DNA from: Flavobacteriaceae bacterium
GTDB taxonomy: Bacteria; Bacteroidota; Bacteroidia; Flavobacteriales; Flavobacteriaceae
Direction of reading: 5' to 3'
Length of the DNA stretch: 38,704 nucleotides
Assembly: GCA_030835845.1 (NCBI GenBank)
Contig: JAUROD010000056.1
Coordinates: forward strand, 1 to 38,704
The position numbers and the translations under genes were made by a program. The notes beneath the pieces were generated by a model that did no database searches, was not told the DNA's origin, and saw only the letters and a list, made by a program, of their open reading frames with translations. Positions 8,654 to 16,589 of this stretch are shown piece after piece (the stretch's first letter is position 1; every line of letters begins with the position of its first letter).

Positions 8654-8857
8654 ATGCAATCATTTTTTCAAAAGTACAAAGCAATCATTTTGCTTCTTTT
8701 CCTAGGAGGCTATATTACTGTGATTGACAAACTTGTTCTTAACGGCTATTTTAAAGGAATTGAGGAACAAAAACATTTTGTGTATATCGCAGCACTAATC
8801 GTTGGCTTGGGTGTGGTTTTATTCCTTTTATTGAAAGAAGATTCACCATCAGATTAA
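8654..8857 (+). CDS. Small membrane protein, two predicted spans, unknown function
   Basis: 67 residues with a short basic N-terminus, a hydrophobic segment at about 11-30 (AIILLLFLGGYITVIDKLVL), a polar connector, and a second span at about 43-60 (YIAALIVGLGVVLFLLL), ending in an acidic tail. I do not recognise the family. It is the first gene of a plus-strand run with the flavin reductase-like and O-methyltransferase genes (21 nt to the next start) and faces the aconitase gene across the inverted repeat at 8556-8615. Confidence 0.6.
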   Translation: MQSFFQKYKAIILLLFLGGYITVIDKLVLNGYFKGIEEQKHFVYIAALIVGLGVVLFLLLKEDSPSD

Positions 8858-8878
8858 TCTTATCTTTGACAAAAAAAG

Positions 8879-9496
8879 ATGCGGTATTTTTCAAAGCAAA
8901 CCCTTGACGCGCTAGAGGTTCGCTACAAAAACAATTTAATCAACAGTATTTCAGGGTATAAGTCTGCAAACTTGATTGGAACAAAATCCATTGAGGGAGT
9001 TTCAAATCTAGCTGTATTTAATTCGGTTGTTCATTTGGGAAGTAATCCCGCTTTACTTGGGTTTATTCTTCGTCCAACAACCGTTCCTAGGCACAGTTTT
9101 GAAAATATGCAAGCCAACGGAATGCTGACCATTAACCATATTGATGCAACTCAAATAAAAGATGCGCATCATACCTCTGCAAAATATCCAGCCACAGTTT
9201 CTGAGTTTGATCAAACAGATTTGGAAGAAGAATACAAAGAAGGTTGGGAAGCTCCTTTTGTAAAAAATGCTCCAGTCCAAATTGCTTGTCGTTATGTCAA
9301 TCATTATCTGATCAAAGAGAACGATTGTTTGCTTGTTGTGGTTTCAATTGAACATCTATTTTTACAAGACCACATGCTCTTGGATGATGGTTGGGTTCAA
9401 CTCGACCAAGGAGATATCGTCACTATTAATGGTCTTGATGGTTATGCGCTTCCCAAATTACTTGACCGTTTTCCTTATGCACGACCAAACGAATAA
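8879..9496 (+). CDS. Flavin reductase-like (FMN-binding split barrel) protein
   Basis: A 205-residue protein with the flavin-reductase-like domain: SISGYKSANLIGTKS, then the NLAVFNSVVHLGSNPALLGFI strand-loop and RPTTVPRHSFENM, ending in a HHTSAKYP segment. Family members bind FMN and either use NAD(P)H to supply reduced flavin or act as flavoproteins of unknown substrate. It lies 3 nt before an O-methyltransferase gene and 21 nt after the small membrane protein, so the three are probably one transcript. Whether it partners an oxygenase cannot be said; none is nearby. Confidence 0.8.
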   Translation: MRYFSKQTLDALEVRYKNNLINSISGYKSANLIGTKSIEGVSNLAVFNSVVHLGSNPALLGFILRPTTVPRHSFENMQANGMLTINHIDATQIKDAHHTSAKYPATVSEFDQTDLEEEYKEGWEAPFVKNAPVQIACRYVNHYLIKENDCLLVVVSIEHLFLQDHMLLDDGWVQLDQGDIVTINGLDGYALPKLLDRFPYARPNE

Positions 9497-9499
9497 ACA

Positions 9500-10141
9500 A
9501 TGGATTTTATTTCATCTACTCTTTTCGATTATGTGGTTGCTCACTCCCAAGAAGAACCCGATTTATTAAAAGAATTAACACGAGAAACACACCTAAAAGT
9601 GCTTTTACCTCGTATGTTGAGTGGTCCACTTCAAGGACGTTTTTTGAGTTTGTTGTCTAAATTAACACAACCTAAACATGTACTGGAAATTGGGACCTAT
9701 ACCGGATATGCCACACTATGCCTAGCAGAAGGTCTGGCAGAAAACGGGTGCATTGACACCATTGACAAAAATGAAGAGCTCTTCGATTTTCAACGTTCTT
9801 TTTTTGATCGATCTGCTCATGGTAGTCAGATTCATCAACATATTGGAGATGCAGTTGAAGTGATTCCAAGTTTGGAAAAAAGCTATGATTTGATTTTTTT
9901 GGATGCAGACAAGCGAAATTATTTGGTTTACCTCGATTTACTTTTGCCTAAACTCAACAAAGGAGGTCTTTTAATTTCCGACAATGTATTGTGGAGTGGA
10001 AAAGTATTGGAGGCTACCCAACCCAAAGATGAAGATACTCAAGTTTTAAAGAAATTTAATGGGCGTTTGGCAAATCATCCGGCACTAGAAACTGTCCTGC
10101 TTCCGCTTCGAGACGGATTGACACTAAGCCGGAAAATTTAA
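9500..10141 (+). CDS. SAM-dependent O-methyltransferase (family 3, COMT-like)
   Basis: 213 residues, typical of the bacterial class I O-methyltransferase family related to caffeoyl-CoA and catechol O-methyltransferases. SAM motif I is HVLEIGTYTGYATLCLAEGL. The acidic residue of motif II is in DTIDKNEELF, and the metal/catalytic segment is LIFLDADKRNYLVYLDLLLP followed by GGLLISDNVLWSGKV, where Asp and Asn ligate Mg2+ in the family. The substrate is unknown. Its stop interlocks with the stop of convergent tatA over TTAA at 10138-10141. Confidence 0.88.
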   Translation: MDFISSTLFDYVVAHSQEEPDLLKELTRETHLKVLLPRMLSGPLQGRFLSLLSKLTQPKHVLEIGTYTGYATLCLAEGLAENGCIDTIDKNEELFDFQRSFFDRSAHGSQIHQHIGDAVEVIPSLEKSYDLIFLDADKRNYLVYLDLLLPKLNKGGLLISDNVLWSGKVLEATQPKDEDTQVLKKFNGRLANHPALETVLLPLRDGLTLSRKI

Positions 10142-10422
10142 AACTTACGTTTTACTGAATTGGTCAGTTTGTCAAAATCTTCTTTGACCTCGTTGATTTC
10201 TTTTTGAATGTTGGAACCAATTTGTTTAGTTGGATCAAGATCAGCAGATTTCTGAATTTCAGATTTTATTTCGTTTGTTGCCTGTTTTACTTGCGTAATT
10301 CCCTTAGCAAGACCGCGCGCGATGGTAGGTATTTTATCGGCTCCAAAAATAAGTAAGACGATAAAGAAAATAAAGACAATCTCAGCTCCGCTTATAAATA
10401 ACATCACTATATTTTTTTTCAA
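10138..10422 (-). CDS. tatA: Twin-arginine translocase subunit TatA/TatE
   Basis: A small inner-membrane subunit that oligomerises to export folded proteins. A single N-terminal membrane helix (GAEIVFIFFIVLLIFGADKIP) is followed by the conserved FGADKIPTIARGLAKG amphipathic helix and a polar coiled tail, 94 residues in all. The start could also be the second ATG at 10404 (MLFISGAE), a common N-terminus in this phylum. No tatC is in the window. It lies directly downstream of the M1 peptidase terminator, so it must have its own start of transcription or depend on read-through. Confidence 0.9.
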   Translation of the reverse strand: MKKNIVMLFISGAEIVFIFFIVLLIFGADKIPTIARGLAKGITQVKQATNEIKSEIQKSADLDPTKQIGSNIQKEINEVKEDFDKLTNSVKRKF

Positions 10423-10431
10423 AGATAAACG

Positions 10432-10465
10432 AAAAAAAAAGCAGCGAAAAGAATCGCTGCTTTTT
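10432..10465 (-). terminator. Rho-independent terminator for the M1 peptidase gene (bidirectional shape)
   Basis: GCAGCG (10441-10446) and CGCTGC (10455-10460) form a GC-rich stem around an 8-nt loop. Nine A precede it (10432-10440), which read as a T run on the minus strand, and five T follow it. It lies 21 nt after the stop of the minus-strand M1 gene, so the minus-strand role is the natural one. Confidence 0.85.
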
Positions 10466-10486
10466 CTGTTTTATATTTCAAAATTT

Positions 10487-12724
10487 TTACCCTTGAACTT
10501 TGGTTTTAAATTTATCAAAATCAGTATCAGCCTCTTTTTTAGGCCAAGCATTGTTGGTTAAATCAACATCTGCAGTTTCAGCATCTGGATCAATAGTAAC
10601 CCCAATTAGCTCTTTGTCTGAAGTAACTAATTTTTTAACTGAATCGTCATTTTTACGCCAAACTTGAACTGGATAAGTGACTCTTTCTTTTGTTCCATCT
10701 GCATAGCTGTATTCAACTATTATAGGCATCACAATTCCACCTGGCTTTTCAAATTCAATTTGATAGAAATACTTCGGTAATTTCTTTCCTTCAGCAAGAC
10801 CCTCTTTCAATAGATCAGAGTGATCCTCTAAATTACCTTCGGCAAGGCTAGGGTCAAAAGCCTCATCATCTTCTCCTACCATAAACACAGAAGGGTTTAA
10901 ATCTTCTAAGGTCATTCCAAAACTCGCTAACCTTTCGTTCACTTCCTTACTTGGATTAGGTGATACATAGAATCGTTTTACTTCTTTTACTCCTATATCA
11001 ACAACATCAGTAGAATAGAACCAACCTCTCCAAAACCAATCTAAATCAACAGCAGAAGCATCTTCCATGGTACGGAAAAAATCTTCAGGAGTTGGGTGCT
11101 TAAACATCCAACGTTGAGAATATGTTTTGAAAGCAAAATCAAATAGATCTTTACCCATAATTGTTTCACGAAGAATATTTAATGCAGTAGCTGGTTTTCC
11201 ATAGGCATTCGGTCCAAGCTGATACACATTTTCAGGGTTCGACATAATCGGACTGATAAAGTCTTGATCACCTGACATATACCGTACAATTTTTGCTGGG
11301 TCTCCACGACGTGATGGATAATTTGGTTGAAATTCTTGCTCGGTAAGGTATTGCATGAATGTATCTAACCCTTCATCCATCCATCCCCATTGACGTTCGT
11401 CAGAATTTACAATCATTGGAAAATAGTTGTGCCCAACCTCGTGAATAATTACACTGATCATTCCGTACTTTACACGATCAGAATAGGTTCCATCGGGATT
11501 TGGACGACCATAATTCCAACAAATCATTGGGTATTCCATTCCTTGATTTTTCGCATGAACAGAAACTGCTTTTGGATAAGGATAATCAAAGGTGTATTTT
11601 GAGTAAACCTCAAGGGTGTGTGCAACAACTCTTGTAGAATATTCTTCCCAAAGTGGATTTCCTTCTTTTGGATATAATGATGAAGCAATGATGTTTTTTC
11701 CTCCCACATTCACCGACATCATGTCCCAAATAAAACGACGTGAAGTTGCAAAACCAAAGTCACGAACATTTTCAGCAACAAATCTCCAAGTGTTTGTTTT
11801 GGTCGATTTTGTTTTCTCTTTTTCGATAACCTCGTCTTGCGTAACGATCATAACAGGATCATCAAACGAATTAAGAGCTGTTTTATAACGCTGGTATTCT
11901 GTTCTAGATAAAACTTCTTTCGGATTTTGAAGGCTTCCAGTAGCTTCCATGACATGGTCACTTGGTACCGTAATGTTCACCTCATAATCTCCAAAGTTAA
12001 GGGCAAATTCTCCATTGCCCCAAAATTGATAGTTTTGCCATCCTTCCACATCATTATAAACCGCTAGTCGAGGAAAAAACTGTGCAATTACATACGCACG
12101 GTTGTCGTCCTCAGCAAAGTATTCATACCCCGAACGCGCACGGTCGGTGACGTGATTGTTGATTTTATACCACCACTTGATTGAAAAAGAATACTGTCCT
12201 CCACTCTGAATGGGTGTGGGCAAATCTACACGCATCATTGTTTTATTAATCGTATACTTTAAGGGTGTTCCATTGCTGTCTTTCACCTCTTCGATGTTAA
12301 ATCCTCCGACAAATTTCTCGCCAGTATAGTCTGCAATAAAACGCTCAGGACTGGTTAACATCGGAGCACCAGAAGGATTTTTAGCCGTCTCCATATCATT
12401 TTCATTACGGATATTTTGATCGAGCTGAATCCATAAGTAAGGAAGTGCATCAGGTGAATTGTTAGTGTATGTAATAGTTTCTTCACCATAGAGTTTTGTG
12501 TTTTCATCGTCTAAAGTGATATTCATTTTATAATCTACCTTTTGTTGGTAGTAGTCTACACCAGGAGCTCCTGAAGCAGTACGAAAAGTGTTTGGCGTTG
12601 CAAACTCCTCGTATAATTGTTTGAATTTGTTGTTGTTTGGGTGTCCCTGCTTTGCTGCAGAATCTTGTGCAAGTACTACACTTGCAAAAAGAAGTACGAT
12701 TGGGACTAAATAATTTCGAGTCAT
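10487..12724 (-). CDS. M1 family zinc metallopeptidase, secreted
   Basis: An exported aminopeptidase-like enzyme of 745 residues. The signal peptide ends near VVLAQ|DS. The gluzincin zinc site is complete: His428, Glu429 and His432 in HEVGHN, with the third ligand Glu451 after 18 residues (WGWMDEGLDTF). The exopeptidase GxMEN motif is changed to QGMEYPMICW, as in a Bacteroidota subgroup of M1 proteins, so true aminopeptidase activity is uncertain. The C-terminal half carries the DUF-like beta domain typical of this subgroup. A TATATTTA box lies 20 nt upstream, and a strong terminator follows. The neighbouring DUF6702 and CarboxypepD_reg genes are on the same strand but separated by a broken gene. 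Confidence 0.92.
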   Translation of the reverse strand: MTRNYLVPIVLLFASVVLAQDSAAKQGHPNNNKFKQLYEEFATPNTFRTASGAPGVDYYQQKVDYKMNITLDDENTKLYGEETITYTNNSPDALPYLWIQLDQNIRNENDMETAKNPSGAPMLTSPERFIADYTGEKFVGGFNIEEVKDSNGTPLKYTINKTMMRVDLPTPIQSGGQYSFSIKWWYKINNHVTDRARSGYEYFAEDDNRAYVIAQFFPRLAVYNDVEGWQNYQFWGNGEFALNFGDYEVNITVPSDHVMEATGSLQNPKEVLSRTEYQRYKTALNSFDDPVMIVTQDEVIEKEKTKSTKTNTWRFVAENVRDFGFATSRRFIWDMMSVNVGGKNIIASSLYPKEGNPLWEEYSTRVVAHTLEVYSKYTFDYPYPKAVSVHAKNQGMEYPMICWNYGRPNPDGTYSDRVKYGMISVIIHEVGHNYFPMIVNSDERQWGWMDEGLDTFMQYLTEQEFQPNYPSRRGDPAKIVRYMSGDQDFISPIMSNPENVYQLGPNAYGKPATALNILRETIMGKDLFDFAFKTYSQRWMFKHPTPEDFFRTMEDASAVDLDWFWRGWFYSTDVVDIGVKEVKRFYVSPNPSKEVNERLASFGMTLEDLNPSVFMVGEDDEAFDPSLAEGNLEDHSDLLKEGLAEGKKLPKYFYQIEFEKPGGIVMPIIVEYSYADGTKERVTYPVQVWRKNDDSVKKLVTSDKELIGVTIDPDAETADVDLTNNAWPKKEADTDFDKFKTKVQG

Positions 12725-12743
12725 GTGTTCTAATTTAAGAAGT

Positions 12744-12751
12744 TAAATATA
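12744..12751 (-). promoter_or_regulatory. Candidate -7 box for the M1 peptidase gene
   Basis: The minus strand reads TATATTTA, seven of eight matches to TAnnTTTG, 20 nt before the ATG at 12724. No -33 element is visible. Confidence 0.25.
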
Positions 12752-12883
12752 AGATTATTTAGAGTCATAAAATGTTAATTTTTTTCCTTTTTCAGCGAAC
12801 TCATTTGTGTTCTGTTTGTGATCCAATTGATCAAAAAAAGATCAAAACCAAGGTTCATTTAGAAAGTATGTCATTTCGTTCAT

Positions 12884-13584
12884 TTAGTCTTTTGCGTCTG
12901 TTCTTGTCCTTAAAATTCCAATGGAAGCACCTACACCAAACCTGACAAAGGAAAAATTTCGATTAATTTGAACCCTTGCAGAAAGATACAGACCAATAAA
13001 ACGGGTAAATGGAAACTCAAGTTTTGGGTTGAGCACCAAACTGACTGAAGTATGTTGCAATATTTCCCAGGAATAATTATATCATCCCTCGGTGTTGTCT
13101 CTCCTTTTCCATTGTTCATACTTGTTATTTGTTGAAATACCTATCCCAGCAGACATATTGGCTCTTAGGATTCTTTTTTGATTGAGGTAGTTCACTTTTC
13201 CAAACATAATAGATGCCGTTTTAATCAAGGTTTGGTCTGAGTAAGCATCTGAAAATGAACCAAATGCAGCTAGTGAATCCAATTCTTTATTCCCAAAACT
13301 TTGATACATTAAGTCACTAGGTAATTGTGTGAATATTGAATTTAAACTTGTTGTATTATCATTGCTATATTCAATTATGATAGATTTACTATCCTTATGA
13401 ATATACTCAAGCATAAAAATATTTTTGTTGGCTGTTGATTCATTTTCTTCCCCTGGAAAAGGATTAATTCTGTACTCTGTTGAAGCATATAATGCTCCGT
13501 TTTTTAAAAATTGTGCACTTAGAACACTAAGCTTACACAAGAAAATAAATACAAGAAAGAGAATGTTAAAATAGGTTTATTCAT
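12884..13584 (-). pseudogene. Outer-membrane beta-barrel-like secreted protein, broken by frameshift and TGA
   Basis: Three pieces join into one protein. The ATG at 13584 begins a hydrophobic leader, but one base is missing soon after: adding an A at the AAA run at 13576-13578 gives MNKTYFNILFLVFIF... ending LSVLSAQF, a good signal peptide with cleavage before QF. The body (to about 13085) reads without ATG from 13540 to an in-frame TGA at 13082-13084. The same frame then continues for 65 codons to TAA 12884-12886, with alternating aromatic/polar strands (LEFPFTRFIGLYLSARVQI..., FVRFGVGASIGIL) typical of outer-membrane barrels. TGA is one step from CGA or TGG. I do not recognise the family. 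The gene separates DUF6702 from the M1 peptidase gene. Confidence 0.65.
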
Positions 13585-13886
13585 GGGGTGAATTTTTGTC
13601 ATCAGGATATTCAGTTAAAGGATTCGATCAGGGGTTCAGAGAGGCTCAAGTTTCGCTCACGGATAATAGTAAATCGTGTATGCAAGTTTGTTACTTGAAA
13701 ACAGGAAAGCAGCTGAAAATAAATTTCTATAACCACATTTAGATTTGTTTATCATTATTAAGTTGATTTAAATTAAACTTCTTTACAATAAACATAGTGG
13801 TTTTTCGCTTCGTGTAAGCAATTCGAAAAGTAGAAAAAAAATGGAAAACAAAAAAAGAATACATTTAAAAACTGTGCTTTTAGGTC
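13585..13886. other. Intergenic, 302 nt, no gene recognised
   Basis: No RNA gene or coding region is convincing here. A plus-strand TAGATTTG box (13740-13747) and a 22-codon frame starting at ATG 13841 exist, but the frame runs into the 3' end of the opposing DUF6702 gene. The stretch probably holds the 5' region of the broken outer-membrane gene and decayed DNA. Confidence 0.4.
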
Positions 13887-14393
13887 TTAATCAGCAAGTG
13901 TATAAGTAAGATTGGTGTTTTTTTGATGCAACAAAAAACTCTTTTTATTGGTCGGGGTTGTGATATGAATAATATTTTGCTGTGTCTCAAAAGTATCCAT
14001 AAGTAAGGTGTTTTTTACCTCGAGTTTTTTGACTGAAAACACATCGATTACTTCTGCATAAATAACAAGCAAATCTTCCTGATATTCTCTACCTAAATAA
14101 TTGATTTCAGTTGAGGAATTGTCTATTTGAATAGTAAAATGCGAAGCGAAATACGTCGCTATAAACTGATCGATTTGAACTTGATCCGTATCGGGTTGTA
14201 AAACGAAGTCTTTATTGAGCTCGTTCTGTATAATGGTTTCCATATCTTCAATGAAAAGTTTAGATACAAGTTGAATTTGTCCCTTTTCAGACACCCATTT
14301 AATAGAGGTTGTACCCACAAAATAGTCGTGAGCGCTTGTCCCTAATTCAGTGAAAATCAGAAAAAGGAAGGCAAAAAGTTTAATTTTCAACAT
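13887..14393 (-). CDS. DUF6702 family exported protein
   Basis: A small exported protein of unknown function, 168 residues from the ATG at 14393 (an in-frame ATG at 14423 is less likely because it precedes the signal). The signal peptide MLKIKLFAFLFLIFTELGTS is followed directly by AHDYFVGTTSIKWV, the family's characteristic HxxY/F-V-T-I start. An acidic ...LFIEDMETIIQ segment and a short beta-rich tail follow. The start overlaps the stop of the upstream CarboxypepD_reg-like gene by 14 nt, implying translational coupling. I recall DUF6702 genes near M1 metallopeptidase genes in related genomes; here a broken gene sits between them. Confidence 0.75.
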   Translation of the reverse strand: MLKIKLFAFLFLIFTELGTSAHDYFVGTTSIKWVSEKGQIQLVSKLFIEDMETIIQNELNKDFVLQPDTDQVQIDQFIATYFASHFTIQIDNSSTEINYLGREYQEDLLVIYAEVIDVFSVKKLEVKNTLLMDTFETQQNIIHITTPTNKKSFLLHQKNTNLTYTLAD

Positions 14394-15168
14394 ATCGTTC
14401 TTTGTGAAACGCATCAAATGCATTGATTACATTTTGATGGGCATTAATCTTAAAGTGATAGGCAATATCGGAATTTTCAGCACAACCTAGTACAAAATCA
14501 TATACTTGATCTATGTCTAAATTATAGTTCTCAATAAAGAAATATACCCCATAAAATTCAATGGCTTTAACAACAAAATTAAATTGACTTTGATTGGCTC
14601 GTTTTTTCTTGAGGCTCTCGTAATAGCCAGACAAATGCTTATATACAGCTTCAATATTTATCCCACCAGAAATGGGGAGCAATAGGGTGCTTAAAAGCAA
14701 ACTTTTTCCAGAAACAATTTTTTCTTTTCGAACTCCTTCAAATCCTGGTATCCCCACATCTTTGAAGTTAAGAGTTGGTTTAGAGGTTGATGAATTCAGG
14801 TCAGAGGCAAGGTTCCCTGATAAGTTATGGGGTTTCACAACAACCTCATCCAACTCAGTAACAAAAGCATCTAGGTAAACAATAAGGTCTTTGGATTGAA
14901 TAATTTCCTCGGTGATATACAGGTCGCGTCGTTTGAATTGAATTGCAGAAAAAACTAGTGTTTCTCCAAGCTGTACAGAAATACTAAATACTCCTTTAGC
15001 ATCAGTAATTTCCGCACCTCCTCTTGTGGAATTAATGACATGAATACCCTCCAAAGAAAGTCTTGGATGCGACACACGACCTTCAAGTAAATAATATTCT
15101 TGTGACCAAAGGGTAGTTGTAACTCCAAGGAAAAAGGAAATCAACCAAACCGCTTTTTTGACTATCAC
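14380..15168 (-). CDS. CarboxypepD_reg-like exported protein, copy 2
   Basis: A 262-residue exported protein. A signal peptide (ending TLWSQ|EY) is followed by one carboxypeptidase-D-regulatory-like beta sandwich (about 23-110: LLEGRVSHPRLSLEGIHVINSTRGG, with the TDAKGVFSISVQLGETLVFSA core). A helical C-terminal region of unknown function completes it. Such domains occur at the N-terminus of TonB-dependent receptors, but the barrel is absent here. The start is GTG (15166-15168), overlapping the TGA of the upstream paralogue as GTGA, so translation is probably coupled. It shares domain order with the gene upstream (15165-15890), suggesting an old tandem duplication. Confidence 0.75.
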   Translation of the reverse strand: MIVKKAVWLISFFLGVTTTLWSQEYYLLEGRVSHPRLSLEGIHVINSTRGGAEITDAKGVFSISVQLGETLVFSAIQFKRRDLYITEEIIQSKDLIVYLDAFVTELDEVVVKPHNLSGNLASDLNSSTSKPTLNFKDVGIPGFEGVRKEKIVSGKSLLLSTLLLPISGGINIEAVYKHLSGYYESLKKKRANQSQFNFVVKAIEFYGVYFFIENYNLDIDQVYDFVLGCAENSDIAYHFKINAHQNVINAFDAFHKERYVEN

Positions 15169-15890
15169 TTTCGACTCGCTTTATATGATTCACTTTGCCC
15201 GTAAAGGAACTCAATCAATTCGAATTCTTTTTCCTTTTTAAGAAGTTTATCCGATGGTAACACACGGTCTAAACGCTCCATAAAAAGAATAATTTCATTT
15301 TGAGGAATACCTAGATCTTCAACAAAGAAACTGTCCTCAAAAATTAAAGGAAGTACTTTAGAAGGCTGTAATAAACGTTTTTCTCTTTCGTTTTTGCGAA
15401 TCGCTTTTACCAAAAGTTTTCCAATATTGATCATATTCAACCCATTTGTCAACTGATTTTGTCGCATTATGGTATTGTCAATTTGGGTGGATTTATCTTG
15501 AAGATAGTCTACACGAGTAAATTCTTCCTTTTTTAAATCCAAGAATTTTTCGGTGTTTTCAGGTCCAATTACAATTTCGTCAAGGATGGTAATTCGTTCA
15601 TTCACCTCAACAACTAGTCTGTTTTTTTGAATAATCTCAGGTGTAATTGTAATGGTTCTTATTCGAAATTCTACCGAAGAAAAAATAATTTCATCACCTA
15701 CACGAGCAGGGATGGCAAATTCACCTTCACCATTTGTAATTGTATTTAACTGAGCTGAATTATTAACTACGTTGGCTGCAATTACATTGCTGTTTCTATA
15801 AAGTAATTTGCCTCTAAGTATATTGCGTTTCTCTTGGGCTGTAACAAGAAAAAAAAACAAGGCTAAAAATGTAGTTAAAAAGTGCTTCAT
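15165..15890 (-). CDS. CarboxypepD_reg-like exported protein, copy 1
   Basis: 241 residues with a signal peptide (FFFLVTAQ|EK), then a CarboxypepD_reg-like sandwich (about 24-105: LRGKLLYRNSNVIAANVVNN, TNGEGEFAIPARVGDEIIFSS, and ILDEIVI at its end). A charged helical C-terminal part follows. It is the first gene of the minus-strand set CarboxypepD_reg 1 - CarboxypepD_reg 2 - DUF6702, with 4-nt and 14-nt overlaps. Function is unknown. The strand ITILDEIVIGP resembles the plug-entry linker of TonB receptors, so an ancestral link to that family is likely, but no receptor is present. Confidence 0.75.
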   Translation of the reverse strand: MKHFLTTFLALFFFLVTAQEKRNILRGKLLYRNSNVIAANVVNNSAQLNTITNGEGEFAIPARVGDEIIFSSVEFRIRTITITPEIIQKNRLVVEVNERITILDEIVIGPENTEKFLDLKKEEFTRVDYLQDKSTQIDNTIMRQNQLTNGLNMINIGKLLVKAIRKNEREKRLLQPSKVLPLIFEDSFFVEDLGIPQNEIILFMERLDRVLPSDKLLKKEKEFELIEFLYGQSESYKASRK

Positions 15891-15965
15891 TGTCTAAAAA
15901 TAAGCATTATCTAGCAACCCAAAATGGATTGTGTTGTTAATTGTTTAATAAAGTGTGTTTGAAAG

Positions 15966-16038
15966 AGCGGGAGACCGGGTTCGAACCGGCGACATTCAGC
16001 TTGGAAGGCTGACGCTCTACCAACTGAGCTACTCCCGC
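15966..16038 (-). tRNA. tRNA-Gly (anticodon TCC)
   Basis: A 73-nt cloverleaf on the minus strand: acceptor GCGGGAG/CTCCCGC with discriminator T (usual for glycine), D arm GCTC...GAGC, anticodon stem TCAGC/GCTGA with loop CTTCCAA giving TCC, variable loop ATGTC, and T arm GCCGG-TTCGAAC-CCGGT. CCA is not encoded. It decodes GGA and GGG. Confidence 0.95.
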
Positions 16039-16053
16039 ATTATTTTTAATACT

Positions 16054-16061
16054 CAAAGATA
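16054..16061 (-). promoter_or_regulatory. Promoter -7 box TATCTTTG for tRNA-Gly
   Basis: The minus strand reads TATCTTTG, a full TAnnTTTG match, 15 nt upstream of the tRNA 5' end. A TTTT-containing segment 18 nt further upstream could serve as a weak -33 element. Confidence 0.5.
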
Positions 16062-16136
16062 AGCCATTCGAACTTTCTTAAAAGATTTTATCGCATTAAT
16101 TTCTTCCACTCGAGCATAAATTAGTATTTTTCATCA

Positions 16137-16589
16137 ATGAATAAAAAACTTGACATCCGTTCAATAAAAGCGAAAGAAACGCATGGCGTAAGACATCCCA
16201 TTCTCCGTGCAGGTCGTCCTTTGTCAAGTTGTGTATTTGATGGCGATGAATCGGCAACAACCCTTCATATAGGTGCTTTTTACGGAGATAAATTGGTTGG
16301 TGTTTTGTCTGCCTATGAAAAAAAACACATCTCCCTAAAACAAAAAAATAGTTACCAAGTTCGGGGGGTAGCTGTACTTGAAGATTTTCAAAATCATGGA
16401 ATTGGTAAAAAATTAATGGCACATATCGAACATACTATTCCACACAATTCTATGATTTGGTTAAATGCAAGAGAAAGAGCAGCAAATTTTTACCGACAAT
16501 TAAACTACAAGCAATACGGGGATATGTTTATGATTGAACCCATCGGATGGCATTATTGTATGTATAAAACCATAAGTCATGCGTCTTAA
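16137..16589 (+). CDS. GNAT family N-acetyltransferase
   Basis: A 150-residue single-domain GNAT protein. Motif A, which binds the acetyl-CoA pyrophosphate, is YQVRGVAVLEDFQNHGIGKK (Q-x-x-G-x-G form), followed by the helix LMAHIEHTI. Motif B is seen in WLNARERAANFYRQLNYKQYG. The substrate is unknown; the compact form resembles ElaA/YitI-like members. Its 3' end overlaps the start of the next gene by 11 nt, so the two are probably cotranscribed. Confidence 0.85.
   Translation: MNKKLDIRSIKAKETHGVRHPILRAGRPLSSCVFDGDESATTLHIGAFYGDKLVGVLSAYEKKHISLKQKNSYQVRGVAVLEDFQNHGIGKKLMAHIEHTIPHNSMIWLNARERAANFYRQLNYKQYGDMFMIEPIGWHYCMYKTISHAS

Noticed and set aside
12819-12840. TTGATC/GATCAA inverted repeat upstream of the M1 peptidase gene as an operator
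   Set aside because: Only 6 bp around an A7 loop, beside other GATC sites; not distinguishable from background.
13841-13909. Short plus-strand frame (22 codons) after a TAGATTTG box
   Set aside because: It runs into the 3' end of the opposing DUF6702 gene, is too short to judge, and has no recognisable motif.
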